DNA of 58,796 bases from Stutzerimonas stutzeri (GTDB lineage: Bacteria > Pseudomonadota > Gammaproteobacteria > Pseudomonadales > Pseudomonadaceae), in the NCBI RefSeq assembly GCF_000935215.1, contig NZ_JXXD01000052.1:1-58796 (forward strand). Direction: 5' to 3'. Position numbers and translations under genes: made by a program. Every line of letters begins with the position of its first letter. The first letter of the stretch is position 1. Shown here one piece after another: positions 1-8,993 of this stretch. Under the pieces are notes generated by a model, which worked only from the letters and a program-made list of their open reading frames with translations, searched no databases and was not told the origin of the DNA.

Positions 1-377
1 GCCGTATCAACCTGATCGCCGAGCGCCTGCTGCGCAAGCCGCAGCGCTTCGCCGAGCAGGCGCTCAAGCATTCCGAATGCCCTTCGGCGATGGAGGGCGG
101 GAGCCTCGGCCTGGTACGCCCCGGCGTGCTCTACCCGCAGCTGGAGGCCTGCCTGTTCGCCCTGCGCGCAGGCGAGATCGGCCCGGTGGTGGAGACGCCG
201 CTGGGCTTTCACCTGCTGTTCTGCGAGGCGATCCATCCGGCGGGCCAGCTGTCGCTGCAGGAGGTCTTGCCGCACCTGCGCGAGAAGCTCCGCGCCCGTC
301 AACACGCGCGGCACCAGCGCGCATGGCTGGCCGGTTTGCTGCAGTCCGCCCCAACCTCACCGGAGTCGCTGCCATGA
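1..377 (+). CDS. nifM: NifM, nitrogenase maturation peptidyl-prolyl isomerase (C-terminal part)
   Basis: The reading frame is open from base 3, so the N-terminal part lies outside the window. The visible 124 residues are the C-terminal half of a parvulin (PpiC-type) domain: a RF-AEQALKHSECPSA stretch followed by EGGSLGLV, then an ending that fits the domain (IGPVVETPLGFHLL). NifM is the isomerase needed to mature the nitrogenase iron protein NifH. The stop codon overlaps the start of the next gene as ATGA, so the two are translationally coupled. A NifM assignment over other parvulins rests on the nif-type neighbours clpX and nifF. Confidence 0.85.
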   Translation, partial: RINLIAERLLRKPQRFAEQALKHSECPSAMEGGSLGLVRPGVLYPQLEACLFALRAGEIGPVVETPLGFHLLFCEAIHPAGQLSLQEVLPHLREKLRARQHARHQRAWLAGLLQSAPTSPESLP

Positions 378-1690
378 CTGATACCGACAAGCCCTGCTGT
401 TCGTTCTGCGGCGCGGAAAAATCGCCGACGGTGCCCTTGATCGCGGGTAACGAAGGTCGGATCTGCGAGGCCTGCGTCAAGCTGGCCCACCAGGTGGTGA
501 CCAGCTGGGGGCAGCGGCGCCAGGCCCAACAGCTGGCGCCGCAACTGCTCACACCGGCGGCCTACATGCAGCACCTGGACGAGTCGGTGATCGGCCAGGA
601 CGAGGCCAAGGAAACCCTGGCGGTGGCGGTCTACAACCACTACCTGCGCCTGCTCAACTGCACCCGCGAGCCGGTCTGCCAACTGGGCGGCACGGTCGAG
701 CTGGAGAAGTCCAACATCCTCATGGCCGGCCCTTCGGGTACCGGCAAGACGCTGCTGGTGCGCACCCTGGCGCGCATCCTCGGCGTGCCCTTCGCCTCGG
801 CTGATGCCACCACCCTGACCCAGGCCGGCTACGTCGGCGACGACGTCGACAGCATCATCGCCCGCCTGCTGGAAGCCGCCGGTGGCGATGTGCAGAAGGC
901 GCAATGGGGCATCGTCTATATCGACGAGGTGGACAAGCTGGCGCGGCGTGGCGGGGGCGGCACGGCGGTGCGCGACATCTCCGGCGAAGGCGTGCAGCAG
1001 GCGTTGCTCAAGCTGGTCGAGGGCAGCGAGGTGCGCATCGGCAAGGGGGGCCGGCGTGGCGAACACGGCGAGGAGCAGGTGGTGGATACGCGCAATATCC
1101 TGTTCATCGCCGGCGGCGCCTTCCCGGGCCTGGAAACCCTGGTCGGCAGCCGCGTGCATCCACGCGGCAGCGCGATCGGCTTCCATGCGCGGCCGCAGCA
1201 ACAGACGCCGTCGCTCAACGAGCTGCTGGCGGCGCTGTTGCCGGACGATCTCCATGAGTTCGGGCTGATTCCGGAGTTCATCGGCCGCTTCCCGATCATC
1301 ACCTTCCTCCGCGAGCTGGACCACGCGACGTTGCTGCGCATCCTCAGCGAGCCGCGCAACGCGCTGGTCAAGCAGTACCAGCAACTGTTCGCCTACCAGG
1401 GCGTGAAGCTGGAGTTCAGCCCGGCGGCGCTCAGCCATATCGCCGACCAGGCGCTGCTGCGCCGCACCGGCGCGCGCGGATTGCGCGCGGTCATGGAGGG
1501 CGCGCTGCAGCGCACCATGTTCGAGATGCCGGCGCAGCCGCAGCTGCGCAGTTGCCTGCTCGACCTCGACGGGGAAGGTGGCGAACTGGTGGTGCTCAGG
1601 CAGTTCGACGAGCACCTGGACGCGCAGTCCGATGCCGCTCGGCCGGCCGTATCCGCGGGGGCACGCGCGCTGCTGAGGGTGGATGGTTGA
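374..1690 (+). CDS. clpX: ClpX-type AAA+ unfoldase, nif-linked paralogue (ClpX2-like)
   Basis: A 438-residue ClpX homologue, full length for the family. The N-terminal zinc-binding domain has C9, C12, C31 and C34. Walker A GPSGTGKT is at 119-126, pore loop GYVG at 152-155, Walker B VYIDEVDK at 181-188, and the ClpP-docking tripeptide IGF at 268-270. The pore-entrance RKH loop of housekeeping ClpX reads RRG here (227-229). The start at 374 is chosen because it overlaps the nifM stop (ATGA); an in-frame extension upstream would lie inside nifM. A nif-linked ClpX2 in Azotobacter is known to control NifB and NifEN levels, so a role in turnover of cofactor-assembly proteins is likely. The housekeeping clpX should be elsewhere, next to clpP. 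Confidence 0.88.
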   Translation: MTDTDKPCCSFCGAEKSPTVPLIAGNEGRICEACVKLAHQVVTSWGQRRQAQQLAPQLLTPAAYMQHLDESVIGQDEAKETLAVAVYNHYLRLLNCTREPVCQLGGTVELEKSNILMAGPSGTGKTLLVRTLARILGVPFASADATTLTQAGYVGDDVDSIIARLLEAAGGDVQKAQWGIVYIDEVDKLARRGGGGTAVRDISGEGVQQALLKLVEGSEVRIGKGGRRGEHGEEQVVDTRNILFIAGGAFPGLETLVGSRVHPRGSAIGFHARPQQQTPSLNELLAALLPDDLHEFGLIPEFIGRFPIITFLRELDHATLLRILSEPRNALVKQYQQLFAYQGVKLEFSPAALSHIADQALLRRTGARGLRAVMEGALQRTMFEMPAQPQLRSCLLDLDGEGGELVVLRQFDEHLDAQSDAARPAVSAGARALLRVDG

Positions 1691-1733
1691 ATGTCGCAAT
1701 ACCGACAGCGGCGCGCGGCTGGCGGCTGCCGGC

Positions 1734-1749
1734 TGTGCGCTTTGCTACA
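1734..1749 (+). promoter_or_regulatory. NifA upstream activator site for nifF
   Basis: TGT-N10-ACA, the NifA-binding consensus, lies in the gap between clpX and nifF. Its centre is about 90 bp upstream of the transcription start predicted from the sigma54 element at 1804-1818, the usual NifA distance. Confidence 0.7.
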
Positions 1750-1803
1750 GCTGGGCTGCACTTAAAGTTGTTTGTTTCCAATGACTTATAAGAATTTATC
1801 GGC

Positions 1804-1818
1804 TGGCGTGCTTCCTGC
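1804..1818 (+). promoter_or_regulatory. Sigma54 (-24/-12) promoter of nifF
   Basis: TGGCGTGCTTCCTGC keeps the invariant GG and GC dinucleotides at the correct spacing of the TGGCAC-N5-TTGC consensus. It lies 72 bp upstream of the nifF start and downstream of a NifA site. The match is imperfect (GT for AC, CTGC for TTGC). Confidence 0.65.
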
Positions 1819-1881
1819 TAGAAGTCTTTTGCCGAGCGGGTGCGGACCCTGCGCGGTGTTTCATTCATCCAACAGCAATGA

Positions 1882-2433
<552 letters not shown>

Positions 2434-2499
2434 ACGGTCGTTGAGCTTCGTTCGGTGGGCGTCGCGCGGCGAAAAACGGTGCGACGCCGATACGAACAG

Positions 2500-2655
2500 C
2501 CCCGGCGAGACCGTAATGCTGTTCAGATAAGCACGGAGAGTTCTTTGTAGGGGCGCGCCATGCGCGCGAATCGCGGGCGTGGCCCGCTCCTACAGATCCA
2601 ACATCCAGCTTGAGTCGTCAAGTGAACAGCATTACGGCGAGGCCGGGGTTTTCTT
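2500..2655 (+). terminator. nifF terminator whose loop holds a 125-bp repeat element
   Basis: CCCCGGC at 2500-2506 pairs with GCCGGGG at 2642-2648, which is followed by TTTTCTT. The two arms are separated by the inverted-repeat element at 2512-2636, so a normal short-loop terminator appears to have been split by insertion. A second perfect 8-bp hairpin without a T tract (GGCGTCGC 2458-2465 / GCGACGCC 2481-2488) lies just after nifF. Confidence 0.5.
2512..2636. repeat. 125-bp MITE/REP-like element with 14-bp perfect terminal inverted repeats
   Basis: CGTAATGCTGTTCA (2512-2525) is perfectly inverted at 2623-2636. Inside is a REP-like palindrome (TGTAGG... at 2546 to ...CCTACA at 2594) of the type common between Pseudomonas genes. 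It has no coding capacity, so any movement would need a transposase in trans. Confidence 0.7.
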
Positions 2656-2658
2656 GCA

Positions 2659-3981
2659 TCAGAAGCGGTAGCTCAGGGCAGCGCCAAAGCCGTGGGCGCG
2701 GTTCTTGAACGTCGCGTCATAGTTGGCCTCGAGCGCACCGCCCTGGTAGGTGCGGCTGCGGTTGATGTCCACTTCTTCCTCTCGCAGATAGGAATAAGCG
2801 AGGTCGACGGTGACGTCGTCAGTCGGATTCCAGGCCAGGCCGAAGCTGATAGCCGTGCGGTCGCCGGTCGGGATGCGCGGAGAGCGATGTACGTTGTTGG
2901 TCGGGCTCTGGTCGAAAGCCAGGCCAGTACGCAGGGTCCACTCACGATTCAGCTTGTAGGCGGCGCCGATGGCATAGGACCAGGTGTCATGCCAGTCCTG
3001 CTCTTCGACGATGGGCGCGAGGTTGCCTTGCAGCGGGCCTGGAATTCCATCGTTTTCGATGATGATCGCTTCGAAGCGGCTCCAGCGGGTCCACATCGCA
3101 CCACCGTACAGGGTCCACTGATCGTTGAGCTCGTGGGTCAGCGAGATATCTACCGATTCTGGTGTGTCCAGATCAAGGGATGCGTCGTATTTGCCGGCCG
3201 CTCCGGTCAGATCGAAGCTGCCGCCGGAGAGCTTGGTGTCACCCTCCAGCTTGTAGGCGACCTTGGAATGGTAGGTGACACCAGCACGGGTTTGCGGAGT
3301 GAACTCGTAAAGGACACCGGCGTTGAAGCCCAGCGCCGTGTCGTTACCGGTAACTTTCACACGCCCGTCGTTGGAGCCCAGTGGGCCGGCAGGGTTTGGC
3401 GAAGTGCTTTGCAGTTCACCTTCGATACGGTTGATAGTCGGCCCGAAACCTACCGACAGCTTGTCGTTGAAACGGTAGCTGATGGTTGGTTGCACAGTGA
3501 TCACGCTGACTTCGCTGTAGTCGCCGAAATAGCGTCCCTGGTAGCCGCTTTCATAATCGGAGACCAGGCCGAACGGGACATACACGCCCACACCAACAGC
3601 CCACTTATCGTCGATCGGCTTGACGTAATAGCCCATCGGGACGGCCGTGAACGGGACCATGTCGCCGTCGTTGCTACCGTCGTAGGGCAGATTGGCGCCG
3701 CCCAAGGCAGGGCCGGAGAACGATCCCGAATTATTCTTGATATCCGTCTTCGCATGAATCGCCGCCATGCCGAAGCTGACTTCCTCACGCTTCAGGCGGG
3801 ACATGCCGGCAGGGTTGCCGAACAGGGTGGTGGCGTCGTCGGCGGAAGAGGAGCGACCTGCAAACGAGGTGCCCATGCCGCTGATGCTTTGTTCGTTGAG
3901 GGCAAAACCGGCGGCCATGGCCTGGGTGGACAAGGCGCCTACGGCTACCGCGAGCGCGGTCTTCAACCATGTTGTTTTCAT
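2659..3981 (-). CDS. FadL-family outer membrane transport protein
   Basis: A 440-residue outer membrane protein of the FadL/TodX family, which moves long-chain fatty acids or other hydrophobic substrates across the outer membrane. It has a signal peptide (MKTTWLKTALAVAV..., cleavage expected after AMA near residue 23), the family's N-terminal plug segment (ALNEQSISGMG, then LFGNPAGMSRL), and a C-terminal aromatic ending (SYRF) typical of beta-barrel proteins. The ATG at 3981 is chosen because the signal peptide begins there and GGAG lies upstream; an in-frame ATG 14 codons earlier has no signal sequence ahead of it. The substrate cannot be told from sequence. Confidence 0.88.
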   Translation of the reverse strand: MKTTWLKTALAVAVGALSTQAMAAGFALNEQSISGMGTSFAGRSSSADDATTLFGNPAGMSRLKREEVSFGMAAIHAKTDIKNNSGSFSGPALGGANLPYDGSNDGDMVPFTAVPMGYYVKPIDDKWAVGVGVYVPFGLVSDYESGYQGRYFGDYSEVSVITVQPTISYRFNDKLSVGFGPTINRIEGELQSTSPNPAGPLGSNDGRVKVTGNDTALGFNAGVLYEFTPQTRAGVTYHSKVAYKLEGDTKLSGGSFDLTGAAGKYDASLDLDTPESVDISLTHELNDQWTLYGGAMWTRWSRFEAIIIENDGIPGPLQGNLAPIVEEQDWHDTWSYAIGAAYKLNREWTLRTGLAFDQSPTNNVHRSPRIPTGDRTAISFGLAWNPTDDVTVDLAYSYLREEEVDINRSRTYQGGALEANYDATFKNRAHGFGAALSYRF

Positions 3982-4178
3982 TGTTCTACTACTCCGGGAT
4001 GAAAGCGGGTCGGAACCTAGCAACTTTCTCCGACAGGTAGCAAGACAATGAATTGCAATTTTTCGTAAAGATGACGACTAACGGTCGTGAAAACAAATGT
4101 AACTTCGGTGAAAACCCCGTGGACGTATTCTGACTGGCGAGCCACGCTGCGCGTTGGGCGCAGCGGGTCTCGTCGGTA

Positions 4179-5024
4179 TCAGGCGCGTGGCCGGCTTGGG
4201 TCGGTGATCCATTCGCTCCATGAACCTGGGTACAGCGTCGCCAACGGGTAGCCTGCCAGACAGAGCGCGAACAGGTTGTGACAGGCGGTGACACCAGAGC
4301 CGCAATAGACCACCGCGGTTCGCGGTGACTTGCCGTCTAGCAGCTGATCGAATCGGCCGCGTAGCTGCTCGGCATCGAGAAAGCGACCATCACTGTCCAG
4401 GTTCTCGCTGAAGGGCACGCAAACGGCACCGGGAATATGCCCGCCGATCGGGTCTATGGGCTCGACCTCGCCGAGGAAACGCGGCAGGGCGCGTGCGTCG
4501 AGCAGTGCCAGCTCGGGGCTATGCAGGCGTTCTTGCAGTCGCGCTGCATTGACGACCATGCTGTCGTCTGCGTTGCCGTCGAAATGGCCCGGCTGCACCG
4601 CGGGCGTGGTGCTTTCCATGGGCAACCCCGCTTCTCGCCAAGCGTTTACGCCCCCGTCCAGCAGGTAGACGCCCTCACGCTTGCCCAGCCACAGCAACAG
4701 CCACCACGCCCGAGCGGCAAACGCGCCGGGGCCGTCGTCATAAAGCACCACTTCGCTGCCGTCACCGAGGCCCCATTGGCGCAGGCGAGTCAGCAACTGC
4801 TCAGGATCCGGCAGTGGGTGGCGCCCGGTGGTGCCGGGGATCACCGGGCCGGACAGGTCTTTTTCCAGATCGGCGAACTGCGCGCCGGGAATATGCGCCT
4901 CCCTGTAACTACGCTCGCCATAGGCCGGATCTTCCAGGGCGAACCGGCAATCCAGAATCAGCAGGTCGGGGGTGTGCAGGCGCTGGGCAAGCTCAGCGGC
5001 GGTAATGAGTTGGGCCAGTGGCAT
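4179..5024 (-). CDS. sseA: 3-mercaptopyruvate-type sulfurtransferase (tandem rhodanese)
   Basis: A 281-residue protein with two rhodanese domains. The active-site loop is CGSGVTA with the catalytic cysteine at residue 241. This loop is the form seen in 3-mercaptopyruvate sulfurtransferases, whereas thiosulfate-specific enzymes have CRKGVT. It transfers sulfane sulfur to acceptors such as cyanide or thiols in the cytoplasm. The gene is divergent from rnd, with 141 bp between the two starts. Confidence 0.9.
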   Translation of the reverse strand: MPLAQLITAAELAQRLHTPDLLILDCRFALEDPAYGERSYREAHIPGAQFADLEKDLSGPVIPGTTGRHPLPDPEQLLTRLRQWGLGDGSEVVLYDDGPGAFAARAWWLLLWLGKREGVYLLDGGVNAWREAGLPMESTTPAVQPGHFDGNADDSMVVNAARLQERLHSPELALLDARALPRFLGEVEPIDPIGGHIPGAVCVPFSENLDSDGRFLDAEQLRGRFDQLLDGKSPRTAVVYCGSGVTACHNLFALCLAGYPLATLYPGSWSEWITDPSRPRA

Positions 5025-5165
5025 CGGTGCGGCTCCAGGCGGATTGATCGGTCAACACTACCAGCGCGCGTGGCGGTCATGAATGCCCCGGCCGCTCGGA
5101 TGCTCGATATATACTGCGCGCCTCGTTCGGCCGTGCGCCGGTCGTCAGCCGAAAAGGAGGGCCGT

Positions 5166-6290
5166 GTGGCCATCGAAACTCAATGGGTTCTGGATGATGA
5201 ACATCTGACCCGCCTGTGCGCCGAATGGCGCCAGCTGCCCTATGTGGCAGTGGATACCGAATTCATGAGGGTCGATACCTTCTACCCCATCGCCGGGCTG
5301 ATACAGGTCGGTGACGGGCGGCGTGCCTATCTGATCGACCCGCTGAGCGTACGTGACTGGTCCGCGTTTGCCGCGTTGCTGCAAGACCCGGCGGTGGTGA
5401 AAGTGCTGCACGCCTGCAGCGAAGACCTCGAAGTACTGCTGCGTCTGACCGGTAGCCTGCCGCAGCCGCTGTTCGACACCCAGCTGGCGGCCGGTTACCT
5501 GAATATCGGTTTCTCCATGGGCTACTCGCGGCTGGTCCAGGCGGTACTCGGCATCGAGTTGCCCAAGGGCGAAACGCGCTCGGACTGGTTGCAGCGGCCT
5601 CTGAGTGACATGCAGGTGCGATATGCCGCCGAGGATGCCCAGCATCTGGCCGAGTTGTACGAAGCACTGCTGCCCAGGCTGTCCGAGGACAAGCGTGCCT
5701 GGGTACTGGAGGATGGTGCCGAGCTGGTCGCCAACCTGCAGCGCGAATCCGATCCCGATGAAGCCTACCGTGATGTGAAGCAGGCCTGGCGGCTCAAGCC
5801 GCAGCAGCTCGCCGTGCTCAAAGTGCTGACGGCCTGGCGCGAGCGTCAGGCCCGTGCGCGCAACCAACCGCGCAATCGCGTGCTGCGCGAAGCCAGTCTC
5901 TGGCCGCTGGCGCGCACCCAGCCGCGCGATCTGGTGACGCTGGCCCGGATCGAGGACATGCATCCGCGTACCGTGCGCCAGGATGGTGAATTGCTGCTGG
6001 AGATGATCCGTGAGGCCGCGGCGACGCCCGAACAGGATTGGCCGGCACCGCTACCGGAACCATTGCCGCTGGAGGTGTCGTCCGTACTGAAAAAGCTGCG
6101 CGCGGTCGGCCAGCGCGAAGCGCAGGCGCTGGATATCGCACCGGAGCTGATGTTGCGCAAGAAAACGCTCGAGGCGCTGCTCAAGAGCGGCTACCCCGAT
6201 GGACCCTACGAACTGCCCGAATCGCTGCGCGGCTGGCGCCGTGAGCGGATGGGGCAAGCCCTGCTCGATGCTCTGGAAAAACGACCATGA
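5166..6290 (+). CDS. rnd: Ribonuclease D
   Basis: A 374-residue DEDDy 3'-5' exoribonuclease that trims tRNA 3' ends and other small RNAs. Exo I is DTE (D30, E32), Exo [10 protein letters not shown] (D87) and Exo III YAAED (Y153, D157). HRDC domains follow in the C-terminal half. The GTG start at 5166 follows a strong AAAAGGAGGG site (5151-5160); a much longer open frame upstream overlaps sseA and has no support. The stop overlaps ycgL as ATGA. Confidence 0.93.
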   Translation: MAIETQWVLDDEHLTRLCAEWRQLPYVAVDTEFMRVDTFYPIAGLIQVGDGRRAYLIDPLSVRDWSAFAALLQDPAVVKVLHACSEDLEVLLRLTGSLPQPLFDTQLAAGYLNIGFSMGYSRLVQAVLGIELPKGETRSDWLQRPLSDMQVRYAAEDAQHLAELYEALLPRLSEDKRAWVLEDGAELVANLQRESDPDEAYRDVKQAWRLKPQQLAVLKVLTAWRERQARARNQPRNRVLREASLWPLARTQPRDLVTLARIEDMHPRTVRQDGELLLEMIREAAATPEQDWPAPLPEPLPLEVSSVLKKLRAVGQREAQALDIAPELMLRKKTLEALLKSGYPDGPYELPESLRGWRRERMGQALLDALEKRP

Positions 6291-6580
6291 AAGTCATCTG
6301 TTCCATCTACAAAAGCCCACGCAAGGACGGAATGTACCTTTATGTCGAAAAGCGCGATGCGCTCAAGCGTGTCCCCGAAGGCCTGATCGCGGCGTTCGGG
6401 CCGCCGCAGCTGGCCTTCGAAATGGTGCTGACGCCCGAGCGCCAACTGGCACGCGAAGACATCACCAAGGTGCTCGCCAATCTCCAGGCACAGGGTTATC
6501 ACCTGCAGATGCCGCCCGCCGAGGACGATTACATCGAGCATCTACCCGAAGAGCTGCTGCGCATGAATGATCCGATGTAA
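6287..6580 (+). CDS. ycgL: YcgL domain protein
   Basis: A 97-residue member of the YcgL family (DUF709), beginning [20 protein letters not shown], which is the family's signature N-terminus. It overlaps the end of rnd by ATGA. The rnd-ycgL-ycgN arrangement is common in gammaproteobacteria, which suggests a link to RNA metabolism, but no activity is established from this sequence. Confidence 0.88.
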   Translation: MKVICSIYKSPRKDGMYLYVEKRDALKRVPEGLIAAFGPPQLAFEMVLTPERQLAREDITKVLANLQAQGYHLQMPPAEDDYIEHLPEELLRMNDPM

Positions 6581-6667
6581 ACACCTGCTCGATCCTGACG
6601 CTGGACAAGATACGTCGGCCGGATCGGAACTACGCTCTTCTGACCGTACATGCATAAGGAGACGACG

Positions 6668-7069
6668 ATGAAAACGCGTTCTTTGGTGATCGGTTCGGTA
6701 ATGGCGGCTCTGGCGATGTCGGCCGGCGCGCAGACGCCCTCCAGCGATAACGAAGCTTGGCAGCAGCATTGGCAGAAGATGCAGGAGTACCGGCAGGCCT
6801 GGCAGTCTGCGAAGACCCCGCAGGAGCGACAGAAACTTCGCGAAGAGCATTGGCAGAGCATGCAGTCCGGTATGGGTGGCATGGCCGGGTGCCCGATGGG
6901 CGGGCCCGGCGGCGGAATGGGCAAGCAGGGTGGCAAGCCGATGCAGGGCGCCATGGGTGGCGGCATGATGGGCGCGCCGTCCAAGGAGATGCTCGACATG
7001 CGTATCCAGCACATGGAGCAGATGCTCGAGCAGATGCGTAGTCACCGGCAGATGCTCGACAAACAGTAG
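6668..7069 (+). CDS. Small secreted Gly/Met/Gln-rich protein of unknown function
   Basis: A 133-residue predicted periplasmic protein. The signal peptide is MKTRSLVIGSVMAALAMSAG with cleavage expected near AGA. A first helical part (EAWQQHWQKMQEYRQAWQ) is followed by a low-complexity Gly/Met stretch (MGGMAGCPMGGPGGGMG, then GAMGGGMMG) and a helical Met/Gln-rich end. GGAG lies 8 bp before the ATG. The Met clusters could bind copper(I) or act like Spy/CpxP-type helical chaperones, but I cannot place it in a family. It sits between ycgL and ycgN. Confidence 0.75.
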   Translation: MKTRSLVIGSVMAALAMSAGAQTPSSDNEAWQQHWQKMQEYRQAWQSAKTPQERQKLREEHWQSMQSGMGGMAGCPMGGPGGGMGKQGGKPMQGAMGGGMMGAPSKEMLDMRIQHMEQMLEQMRSHRQMLDKQ

Positions 7070-7174
7070 CGCTCGATGTAGCCGCCGGCTCCTACCGGCG
7101 GCATCCGCCTGGCGGCTCTTGGCCGGATATCCGACAGTGGCTAGACTTGCCGGTTTTTACCGGTAGTGACAGTC

Positions 7175-7624
7175 ATGGCGGCCAAGGTCGAACCCTTCTG
7201 GATGCGCAAAACCCTTGCCGAACTCGATGCGGCGGAATGGGAGTCGCTGTGCGACGGATGCGGCCTCTGCTGCCTGCAGAAGCTCGAGGACGAGGAAGAC
7301 GGCGCCGTTTACTACACACGTATCGCCTGCAAGCTGCTCGACCTGAAGACCTGTCGCTGCAGCGATTATCCCAACCGGCGCGCCAGTGTGCCGGACTGCA
7401 TACAGCTGAACGCTGCCGATGCTGCTCAGTTCAAATGGCTACCGCCCACCTGCGCCTACCGCCTGGTGGCCGAGCGCAAGGACCTGCCGCTCTGGCATCA
7501 CCTGGTCTGTGGCGACCCTGAAGCGGTGCACGTCGAGCGGATTTCCCAGTCGGGCCGGATGCTCGCCGAAGGCAGCGTTGCCGAGGAGCACTGGGAAGAC
7601 CACCTGATTTTCCGTGCCGGTTGA
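7175..7624 (+). CDS. ycgN: YcgN-family cysteine-cluster protein (UPF0260)
   Basis: A 149-residue YcgN protein. Cysteine clusters [10 protein letters not shown] near residue 27, CRCSDYPNR in the middle and PTCAYRL further on suggest a bound metal or iron-sulfur centre. The family's biochemical role is not established. The ATG at 7175 is preferred over an in-frame GTG three codons upstream. The next gene begins about 70 bp downstream. Confidence 0.87.
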   Translation: MAAKVEPFWMRKTLAELDAAEWESLCDGCGLCCLQKLEDEEDGAVYYTRIACKLLDLKTCRCSDYPNRRASVPDCIQLNAADAAQFKWLPPTCAYRLVAERKDLPLWHHLVCGDPEAVHVERISQSGRMLAEGSVAEEHWEDHLIFRAG

Positions 7625-7691
7625 ATCTAAGCCTCGTTTGCATCGTCTCAAGATCAGCACACCCCGCGCGTTTCCGATGGAGTTCTCTTCG

Positions 7692-8912
7692 ATGCTTGTT
7701 CGACTGCTGTCGCTGTTCGCTCTTGTTCTTTTCGTCAGCGCCGAGGCCCACGCGGCCAAGCGGGTCGACCTGGACTATCACGTGCGTTTTCTGCCCGACG
7801 AGGATGAGGCCGAGGTGCAACTGATCCTGGAGAAAGGCGAAGCGGTTCGTAGCCTGGAGTTCAATCTGGGCGATGACGGCTACTACAGCGATTTCGTAGC
7901 GGATGGCGAGTGGTTGCAGGCGTCGCCGGAGCGTGGTGCCTGGCGACCCGCCGAAGGCAAGGCGCGTCTCAGCTACCGCGTGCGTATCAGCCATCCGCGC
8001 GACAACGGACGCTACGACGCACGGATGACCAGTGACTGGGCGCTGTTCCGTGGCGATGATCTGGTGCCGCCGGCCCGGCTCGATCAGGTCGACGGTGTGA
8101 AACTGGTTTCGCGCATCACCTTCGAGCTGCCCGAGGGTTGGAAGAGTATCGAAACCGGCTGGCCGCGTGTCGGCAAGAATCGCTTCCGCGTGGATAACCG
8201 TGAGCGGCTGTTCGACCGGCCGACCGGCTGGATGCTCGCCGGCAAGCTCGGTACCCGTCGCGCCAAGCTCGGCGAAACGGACGTCACCATCGCGGCGCCG
8301 GTTGGCGAGGGCGTCCGGCGGATGGATATTCTGACGATGCTGACCTTCGTCTGGCCGGAGATCCAGCACGTATTCCCACGCGATCCGGAGAAACTCTTGA
8401 TCGTCGGCGCGGGCGATCCGATGTGGCGTGGTGGCCTGTCCGCTCCCAATTCGTTCTACATGCATGCCGACCGTCCGCTGGTCAGCGAGAACGGTACCAG
8501 TTCGCTGGTCCACGAACTGGTGCATGTCTTCAGCCGGATCCAGGACACCGACCGCAGCGACTGGATCAGCGAGGGCTTGGCCGAGTACTACGCCATCGAA
8601 CTGGTGCGGCGCGCCGGCGGCATGAGCGAGGACCGCTACCAGGCCGTGCGCGAGGAACTGAGCGACTGGAGCCGCAAGGTCGACAGCCTGCGCACCGCGC
8701 GTTCCACCGGTCCGGTGACCGCGCGGGCGGTGCTGCTGCTGCAGGAGCTGGACAAGGAGATCCGCCAGCGCAGCAAGAGCCGTTATTCGCTCGACGACGT
8801 GAGCCGCGGGCTGATGCGGCTGGACAAGGTCAGTACCCAGGACTTCATCGACATCACTGAAACATTGCTGGGCGGCGGCTCGAAGGTGCTCGACACACGC
8901 CTGCTGCGCTGA
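7692..8912 (+). CDS. Predicted secreted zinc metallopeptidase (gluzincin type)
   Basis: A 406-residue exported protein with a signal peptide (MLVRLLSLFALVLFVSAEAHA). The zinc-binding HELVH motif is followed after 15 residues by EGLAEYY, which resembles the WxxEGxAxY third-ligand segment of M1/M61-type enzymes. The N-terminal half is beta-rich, as in those families. The ATG at 7692 has GGAG about 9 bp upstream; a second ATG five codons earlier is possible. The substrate is unknown. Confidence 0.75.
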   Translation: MLVRLLSLFALVLFVSAEAHAAKRVDLDYHVRFLPDEDEAEVQLILEKGEAVRSLEFNLGDDGYYSDFVADGEWLQASPERGAWRPAEGKARLSYRVRISHPRDNGRYDARMTSDWALFRGDDLVPPARLDQVDGVKLVSRITFELPEGWKSIETGWPRVGKNRFRVDNRERLFDRPTGWMLAGKLGTRRAKLGETDVTIAAPVGEGVRRMDILTMLTFVWPEIQHVFPRDPEKLLIVGAGDPMWRGGLSAPNSFYMHADRPLVSENGTSSLVHELVHVFSRIQDTDRSDWISEGLAEYYAIELVRRAGGMSEDRYQAVREELSDWSRKVDSLRTARSTGPVTARAVLLLQELDKEIRQRSKSRYSLDDVSRGLMRLDKVSTQDFIDITETLLGGGSKVLDTRLLR

Positions 8913-8993
8913 GCCCGCTGTTCGTTAACGATCGCCGCGCCGCTGAAATCATTTAGGGTGACAGGCTTGTTTCGACGAGGAACCGGAGCTTCC

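Noticed and set aside
2692-4002. Long open frame opposite the FadL-type gene
   Set aside because: Antisense to a clear outer membrane protein gene. It has no ribosome site or family features and results from high G+C codon use.
4437-5165. Long in-frame extension upstream of rnd
   Set aside because: It runs through sseA on the other strand, has no RNase D similarity, and a strong ribosome site precedes the GTG at 5166.
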